A stretch of 64,000 bases of DNA from Epiperipatus broadwayi. Lineage: Eukaryota > Onychophora > Udeonychophora > Euonychophora > Peripatidae. A program made the position numbers and the translations under genes. The notes under the pieces were generated by a model that saw only the letters and a list, made by a program, of their open reading frames with translations, was not told where the DNA came from and did not search any database. Shown one piece after another: positions 57,511 to 64,000 of the stretch. Positions within the stretch are counted from its first letter, which is position 1, and the number at the start of each line of letters is the position of its first letter. The DNA lies in contig JAQFVV010000448.1 in the NCBI GenBank assembly GCA_028023455.1, forward strand, positions 1-64,000. Reading direction: 5' to 3'.

Positions 57511-57544
57511 AGAGTACTTTCAGCAGAGAATGTTCTGGTTTCAA

Positions 57545-57765
57545 CCTGGGCCTTGTTGGCCTCCTCCCTTCACACTCTCTCACTATCTCCTGCTGAATTT
57601 TCTCAGACAGTGGTTCATCAAGTGACATTAAGAATGAATCATTGTGCAATTTTGGCATGAGAAAAAAAACATGCACCTCACCTCTCTCCCTGCCCAGCTC
57701 ATTCCCTCTCACCATAAAATAACATTTCCTACTGTTTCTCCATTCCTTATTGAAGCAGTTGAGCT
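57545..57765 (+). repeat. ~220-bp direct repeat, copy 1 (partner at 61618-61833)
   Basis: Starts ttggcctcctcccttcacac and ends tttctccattccttat. About 85-90% identical to 61618-61833. It follows the ORF1 end and precedes 3.8 kb of unrelated sequence. Confidence 0.85.
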
Positions 57766-57770
57766 TCATG

Positions 57771-58259
57771 GTCCTTCATACTCACCAAATTACTAACCCA
57801 TGTTTGAACCTTATGTTCCCTCCCACTTCTATATTAACCTTTTAACTGCTAATTAAATCATTGGTTGTATGAGGTAAAAATCAAAGCTTTTAATTGACCA
57901 ACTCACAAACTGAAGACAAAGTCTATTGTTAAAACATATTCGCCTATAATATTAAATTCAACTCAGATACGTTTATAAAAAGTATATTATTAATTTTTCA
58001 GGTTATGATTAGAACGAAAGTTCTTTCAAAAATAAATTGCTATTTATTTATTCTAAAATATTCAATTTCGGCAACATAAAAGCTATAATATAAACAAAAA
58101 GATCGACTTTTACGTTATAGAAAAGTAAATATTTCTTTTTACTACATCTTCAATATTTGTACTAAAATCTTCAATATTTTTCGAAAATAATTTTGTTTTT
58201 TTATTATTCTGTCTGAGAATCATTTTTAGTTTCCATAAATATAATTTTATAATACTTAA
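57771..58259. other. Non-coding sequence between LINE parts
   Basis: No gene seen. CpG dinucleotides become more frequent from about 57940 (attcgcc, atacgt, aacgaa, ttcggc, atcgac, tacgtt). Confidence 0.5.
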
Positions 58260-58600
58260 AATTGGATTCGAAATGAAAATCTCAGCGTTTTTCTTTATTT
58301 TCTTTGATCAGGCGGTTTCTTTGTTCTTTCCAGCCAATCAGAATGTCTTTTTCGGCTGAGAGCTTGCTAAGAACCAATCACAAATAATGTTCTTTCTTTG
58401 TTTAGGTTTAAATGCGTTTTTTTTAATTTTTTACTTGTAAAATAAGTCGGAAGAGGTCACCATCGTACAGAACTTTTAAAAATCTCTTTAAAACGTATCG
58501 AACGAATTTTTTAGCATAAGAATCGGCTGAGTTAGAGTGACGTCAACTGCTTACGAGAGGTCGCGTCAAAGACAGGCAAAGAGTTAATCTATATTTATTT
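58260..58600. promoter_or_regulatory. CpG-containing block with two CCAAT boxes and a perfect CRE; promoter candidate
   Basis: In CpG-poor surroundings this segment has about 15 CpGs, two CCAAT boxes in good context (agccaatcag, CCAAT at 58334-58338; gaaccaatca, CCAAT at 58374-58378) and the 8-bp palindromic CRE TGACGTCA at 58539-58546, followed by gaggtcgcgtcaaa. That combination is typical of an unmethylated housekeeping-type promoter. It could serve the ENPP-like gene (minus strand, about 10 kb upstream of the first exon seen) or an unseen gene on the plus strand. It could instead be the regulatory end of an unrecognised element. No coding exon with a signal peptide was found beside it. 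Confidence 0.4.
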
Positions 58601-60289
58601 TATATATGTATTTGAGATGTGCACCTAAAAGATTATAAAATTTAGTTCTTAGTATTTTTTTACTATTTATTATTAATTCTTTTATTAAAATCAGCATTTA
58701 TTAACACTATATTAATTTTACCAATATTGTTTTTAAGTTTGTGAAAAAAAATAACTTTTTATTTAAATTTGTTAAAACTATATTTTTCTTTTAAAAATCC
58801 AAGATGGAGTAAGCCACTGTTAATTGTCCAAAAATAACTAAAAGGGTGGAAATTTTGTATTATCTAATTTTGGGAAATGATGTTTAATTAAAATGGACTA
58901 AAAGTAAAAAGGGAAATCCAATTAAGAAGTTATACTTTTGCCATTAACATTTTATCAAATCTATTTCTAATCAGGAAATGGATTTGAATATATTTTGGAC
59001 AAATTATCTAACAGTTGCATCTCCAAAACAATAGGTGAAGGAAATGAAATTAAAAAAAGGAAATACTAAAAGCATTCCTCACATACCTGAGGGCTGTATA
59101 TAATGGGCTGATTTTTGACTACCTAAGAGAGAACTATTTTGCAGAAAAGCTGTTGTAAAGAGACTCCACGCTATTTTTTTTTTCAAAATGTTGAACGAGT
59201 AGAAAACTAATCACCTTCCTTCCCTTTTTTTGCTGGTCAATCTCGCCTCAAATAATCATCTTACTGATGCCCCAAAATATGATCTAAGAACAGAGGAATG
59301 CCTAATGGAAACTTGCTATTAAAATGATTTCAATCCTATTAATTTTGCCATGCTGGAACCGAACTTTTCAAATATACTCTTTAATATAGCAAGGCAATTA
59401 ACCCAAGAACGGCCTATGAACTTTACCTCTTATTCCTTCTAAATTAATCTCAACCTCAGCTCTCCAGATTTCACTTTTTAAATTTGTTAAATTAAATGTT
59501 TTTATTAATATTTACTGTATTTGCTTTCATACTACTAATTTTCTTTTATACATAAAGTCTGCTCTTATTTCTTTAATCTTGGTGTGGTTCCTTTCTTAAT
59601 TTTAAACTGTTTTATTTTATTATTTTTAAGTTGCCAATCTAAACAATCTTGCAAGCCTAATATATAAAGTTATGTGTCCCTATCTACTTCAACCTACCTG
59701 AGTTGAGATTAATAAAATTCCCTCCCTTTTTTAATTAGATTTACATTTTTTTAAATTAATACGCTCAACAGATTGTTTTTCAGGTTAACCCAATTACATG
59801 ATGTTTTTTTAAAAAGTCTTTTAAAAATATATATATATTCTTTATGTATAATTTTATTATTCCTGAAAAATTAATGCTATCAAATATTTTTTTTATGTCA
59901 TGCATTTAATTCTGAAAAGGTGATTTTTTCTTATTATTGTTTTTATATCATATATATTATAAAGCTATACTCTTAAGATTTTAAAGACTTGATTATTCTC
60001 AAGTTACAAAATTCATGAGGGTGGGATTTCAGTCTATTAAATAACAAGGAAGGGAAGAGAGGTAATTTTTAAAACCTATTTGTACGAATTAAATCTTTCC
60101 CATATATAGTATATAGCTTATTGTTAATTACCTAAATTATAGTATTCGAGTAAGGTTCATGCAGTTTAAAAATATTGATTTCCATTTATGTCATTAACAA
60201 CAGTATTGTATTGCATTGCTGATATAAGGTTTTGTTTATCAAATATTACGTGCTTCTAACTTGGAGGGTTACAATAAAGTCGGACCCAT
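58601..60289. other. Non-coding stretch, unrecognised
   Basis: AT-rich with a slightly more balanced segment at about 59180-59480. No domain or element end seen. Confidence 0.45.
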
Positions 60290-60510
60290 AAACTTTTTTT
60301 ACATCTTATCCTGCAGGTAGTTGACCTTCTGGGGATTATAACAGGTCTCTCGCATCGGTCTCCCAGAGAACCCTGGGGGCTACACCAGGCCTAATTACAC
60401 TTCACTAAACAGTTCCCTAGAAAAGGGACTCTTAGCCACTTCATTTTCTTCGTTTGGAAGCATGATATCACTTCGGATTCTTCTGCATTTATATCAGGCC
60501 GGCTGCTTTT
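60290..60510. other. GC-richer block of unknown nature
   Basis: About 220 bp near 45% GC in sequence that is otherwise mostly A and T, with short inverted repeats (cagagaaccctgggggctac; cctagaaaaggg). No open frame with a known domain and no tRNA or snRNA pattern was recognised. It may be an exon, an RNA gene or a repeat fragment. Confidence 0.35.
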
Positions 60511-60574
60511 CCATTAGTATTAATTAATTTATTTAATGACCTTGTTTTGATGCTGTAATCATAAAATTGTGCTT

Positions 60575-60855
60575 TGCTTATGTGAATATGTCTTTCCAAT
60601 AATAGTCATTAGTTTAATTAATAATATCGTTTTTTCTTATTTTTTGTAAAATCCCACTATCATAATTCATCTTCTTTATTTAAGAGTGTACATATTTTTA
60701 GAAAACAAAGTGTTTGCTTATGTATATATGTCTTTCTGATAATAGTCATTAGTTTAATTAATAATATCGTTTTTTCTTATTTTTTGTAAAAATCCCACTA
60801 TCGTAATTCATCCCCTTTATTTAAGAGTGTACATATTTTTAGAAAACAAAGTGTT
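60575..60855. repeat. Tandem duplication, two 140-bp copies
   Basis: Copies start at 60575 and 60715 with tgcttatg and share aatagtcattagtttaatta, ttttttgtaaaa and ttaagagtgtacatattttt. They are about 94% identical. No reading frame. Confidence 0.9.
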
Positions 60856-61617
60856 CTTTTCTTTTTAAAGTTTGAATTTAAAGTATAGTTAAAATTATGT
60901 TCGTTAGTGAAAGATACTTGCTTTAAATGTATATTATTTTACTAAATCCTCACAAATGTCATATTCCATGATTAAACCATTTTTAAAATATATATTTTGA
61001 TTTCCACAACTGAAACAGCATGAAAATAGTTTGTATAATATGTATAATGATTCCTAAAACACCTCATAAGTTTGTACGCTCATCATCATCTTTCAGAGCC
61101 ACCACTAAAGCATTAATTTAAAAATGTATAAATTTGTTTTGCGATCAAATGATTGGCACCTTAATCTAATCCATCAAATATGTTTATCGATGTATCATAT
61201 GTAATTTATTCTAAGAGCATTCAAACAAATATATAAGTAATTTACTGTTCATTAAATGTTTTATTAAATATTTTATTATTATTCAAGCCACTTATGTAGT
61301 TTGAATTATCTTCTCCCCACTTCCATACATTCCTTCATATATGTGCGTTCTCATTAAATATGTCTAATAGGCCACACAAGAATTAATTCTCATGTTCAAT
61401 CACTATTATGTTATTCATTAGGTGTTTGATCTGGGGCTTATGGAATGGGTTCGAATCTAGGTTGATATCTGTTCTAAATCTCAGGCTTGGCTGGGTTTGA
61501 AGTATGTTTCATTGAGTTCCAGCTCATGTTAGATGAATCAACATATTTTGACCAACATATTTTGACCAGTACATTATGTCCATCTTGAAGGCACCATATG
61601 CTTATCTCTGCTGTTGG

Positions 61618-61833
61618 TTTAAACATTTGCCTCATTGGCCTCCTCCCTTCACACTCTCTCACAATCCTCTGCTGAAATTTTCTTGGACAGTGGTTCATCG
61701 AGTGACATCAATAATGAATCATTGTGCAATTCTGGAAGGAGAAAAAAGAACCATGCACATCACCTCTCTCCCTGCCCAGCTCATCCCCTCTCAACATAAA
61801 TTCTTCTTCCTACTCTTTCTCCATTCCTTATAT
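61618..61833 (+). repeat. ~220-bp direct repeat, copy 2
   Basis: Partner of 57545-57765. Here it is itself flanked by a shorter duplicated phrase: accatatgcttatctctgct before it (about 61590) and accatatgcttatattggtt after it (about 61847), each followed by gttggtttaaacattt. The repeat has therefore been inserted or duplicated within sequence that now reads as the start of the LINE endonuclease. Confidence 0.8.
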
Positions 61834-61849
61834 CCATATTAAAGTCACC

Positions 61850-63690
61850 ATATGCTTATATTGGTTGTTGGTTTAAACATTTGGGGCCTTAATTTAATCC
61901 ACAGACTCCCCACTCTCAAACGTTGATTTGAGCTTAACTCTCCCAATATCCTCTTCCTTGCCAAAACTAAACTCTCCACTCACTTTAACTACAAGATTAA
62001 TTCCACTCTGTCCACCTTTGGTCTATTTAAGTATTCCACTGCTTTGATATCTGCTGGAGTAGTCACCACCCTCATTAATAAACATGCCCCTTCACCTTTT
62101 CCATCATACATCTCAATGGTCACTCTATTATCTTGGAGATGCTCAGAAGTTTTGTGATTTATTTATATCTGTTCTCCAATGTTACCCTCATTAAATCTAT
62201 TATTCAATGAATCAACAACATCACAGCTGCCACCTCCTTTTCCATTCTTCTGGGTGCATGGGCTACCAGTCCTTTACAAACAAATATCTACATCTCTCTT
62301 CTCCAGGGGCTTAATGTATGGCTGGGGCTTTTTCCCAGACCATGCCTACTCTTTCTACATCTGTAAGCATCAGACCCTCATTGATTTAACATTCTACTCT
62401 CCTGATCTCTATTTCACGATTGAATCGGTTCAACTTCACACCATACCTTTTTCAGATCACAAGGCCTTACACTTTTCCTTTGACATTAGCTCTGGCCCCC
62501 TAGTAAACCTTGGTCTCAGAAGAACAATACGATTACTCAAACAGACAAATTACAACAATAGCACTGCTTTCAGAAATTTATATATACCTTCATAAAATCA
62601 ATATCCTTCAAATGGAGCCCATATCTGCATGAATGGCATTTGTGGTAATCCTGAAAGCTGCCTTCCACAAATACACCTGAAATTCCTGAGGGCCACTCAA
62701 GTTTCTGGCTTCAATGGACAAAATTGCAGAGTAACTGAATGATCAGGAAAGTGGACCATTAGATATTAGGACCATCATCCAACTTAAACTTTAATACCAC
62801 TATGTTCAGAAGGCCTTGGCCAAGTACATCTTGTCAAATGCACACAGAGGTATGTGGGGAATCAGCATTGTTTGAGCAGACATTACCTGGGATGAGCTCA
62901 TCCATAATGGTCGGCAACAAATTCTACATAGGTCAGGAATTCCTCCTTCATTTGAGAAACCATTACAAGCACATGCTTTTCAAAGCTGACATCCCTTCTT
63001 TCACTATGCCATCAACCTCAAATGTCAACTCTGGTTCTGGCATCACACAGGCCATGCTACTTAACAAACTAAAAATCTTCCCTGACTGTGACCACCCTGG
63101 TTCTCATGCCATTCCCAAGTTCCTCCTTCTTCATCTAAGTCAGTTCACTATCCCCATCACTCTCAACATTATCAACAAGCTGGCATCAGATGTTTACATC
63201 ATCGAGGGTCTCTATCTGGTAACATTAGTCCCTTTCCTTTAAGAAAGATCAGCTGCCTACTGACCTCAAGAGTCTTAGGCCCATTTCAATGACCCTTCTG
63301 CTCATAAAACTTATTGAGTCTGCCATCAAAGGATTCACTAGAACAATTCATACTCCCTGCCCTTTTTGCCTCACAGTTTACTTGTAAGGGGCTCTCCACT
63401 CTTGGGGCTGCCACACTCTTTAAGATTACCACTGAGCAGGTTAGGCAGTCTCAAAGTGGCAGGCCCATTGTTGTCAAGTTAGCCATCTAGGCAGTCTTTG
63501 ACTCTGTCAGGATCAACCTGCTTTTTTGCATTCTCAGGAACCTTAATATTTCAGGGGCACTCCAATCCATCCTCCACAATCTCCTGCCCAACAGAAAAAT
63601 CCTAGTTACTCTTGATGGGAAAGTTGCCTCCAGCTTCACCCTTAACATATCCATCAGGATCAGGAGGTTCCAAGATTGATTCTGGTGCTT
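61850..63690 (+). pseudogene. Decayed LINE ORF2: AP-endonuclease and reverse transcriptase
   Basis: Plus-strand frames run in LINE order. The endonuclease starts at about 61865 with GLNLIHRLPTLK, then ILFLAKTKLS (box ILFLQETKL), an AGVVTTLINKHAPSPF segment, and a LIDLTFYSPDLYF segment followed by IPFSDHKALHF at about 62380-62480 (the SDH catalytic box). The linker and RT start at 62802-63242 with LLNKLKIFPDCDHPGSHAIP (LKxxKSPGxDxIP). At 63255-63320 comes LKSLRPISMTLLLIKLIES, the RPISL box. At 63480-63670 there are AVFDSVRINLLFCIL (AFDSVN box) and LLPNRKILVTLDGK. The YADD part is missing, and the sequence changes at about 63690. Stops and frameshifts are scattered throughout. Confidence 0.75.
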
Positions 63691-64000
63691 GGAGGTTTGG
63701 TATTTAAACTTATGAACTACCAAGCAATAAACCATATGCCTTTATATATATATATATTTAATGTTTTTTTACCTAATTTTATTTATATGAATTGTTCAAA
63801 ATTTTATTTTTCTCTATCCAACTACCTCCATAATTGTGTGTCTATTAACATTATTTATATATTTATTCATTTTTTCTATAAATACATAAAAATTAATTTT
63901 TAAAATTATAGCATATGAATCAAACCACTGGTGAAGCATCTAAGGCAAGATTTCTAATTCCTATGTTTGTTATCTTCTCCATATAATTCAATTAACTACT
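63691..64000. other. AT-rich sequence, no gene seen
   Basis: An (TA)n run at about 63744-63759 and otherwise unremarkable AT-rich sequence. The 75-codon frame here is low-complexity. Confidence 0.5.

Noticed and set aside
57419-57769. 116-codon minus-strand frame, similar to one at 61474-61698
   Set aside because: The similarity comes from the 220-bp direct repeat. Plus-strand LINE homology explains the region better, and no known protein features are seen.
58440-58480. Minus-strand ATG (MVTSSDLFYK) as possible first exon of the ENPP-like gene
   Set aside because: The frame stops after ten codons and has no signal or transmembrane segment and no donor site.

Overview
This is a very AT-rich (visibly well under 30% GC), CpG-poor, intron- and repeat-dominated stretch of an animal nuclear genome. 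There are no prokaryotic features. Three things point to a metazoan: consensus GT-AG splicing of an ENPP-type gene, several clades of LINE retrotransposons, and Penelope-like elements (PLEs) with GIY-YIG endonucleases. The phylum cannot be fixed from sequence alone. CpG depletion suggests a methylating genome, for example a mollusc, cnidarian or chelicerate.

Host gene. One gene on the minus strand runs through most of the window. Seven internal exons (48319-48438, 45761-45836, 30281-30314, 25235-25373, 16273-16381, 16093-16203 and 8431-8587, in transcript order) splice in perfect phase. They give about 248 residues of an ectonucleotide pyrophosphatase/phosphodiesterase closest to the ENPP1-3 group. 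The signal/transmembrane exons with the catalytic Thr should lie beyond 48440, and the exon with the last metal-binding His should lie below 8430. I could not find either. The introns range from 69 bp to 15.4 kb and hold nearly everything else in the first 48 kb.

Retroelements. Decayed LINEs lie at 11.3-13.6 kb (+), 19.1-23.3 kb (-), 30.8-32.7 kb (-), 38.5-40.0 kb (+), 46.3-47.7 kb (-) and 55.7-63.7 kb (+, ORF1 and ORF2 pieces). A PLE with an intact RT/GIY-YIG reading frame sits at 50.65-51.82 kb, and two PLE GIY-YIG remnants lie at 6.84-7.07 kb and 17.89-18.20 kb. A short non-autonomous hAT transposon is at 37.2-37.7 kb.

The most interesting system is a set of hammerhead ribozymes (HHRs) that no reading frame reveals. 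The PLE is embedded in about 405-bp pseudo-LTR units (three head-to-tail, then an inversion, then more units either side of the ORF), and each complete unit has a type-I HHR. At least two further families of short, partly palindromic elements carry HHRs. They are flanked by 12-13 bp target-site duplications, and two of them are nested inside a LINE. Two more families keep only decayed HHRs. Each HHR family has a different self-complementary stem III (AUCAUGAU, ACCGGU, ACUAGU, AGUACU, AGCGCU), the arrangement expected of ribozymes that work as dimers in tandem transcripts. This looks like a small ecosystem of PLE pseudo-LTRs and retrozyme-like parasites of them.

Right end (53-64 kb). This part holds the LINE ORF1 and ORF2 pieces separated by 3.8 kb. 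Inside that gap are a CpG-containing block with two CCAAT boxes and a perfect CRE, a GC-richer block of unknown nature, and a 140-bp tandem duplication. Coordinates of decayed elements are approximate (tens of bases). All homology calls are by eye.
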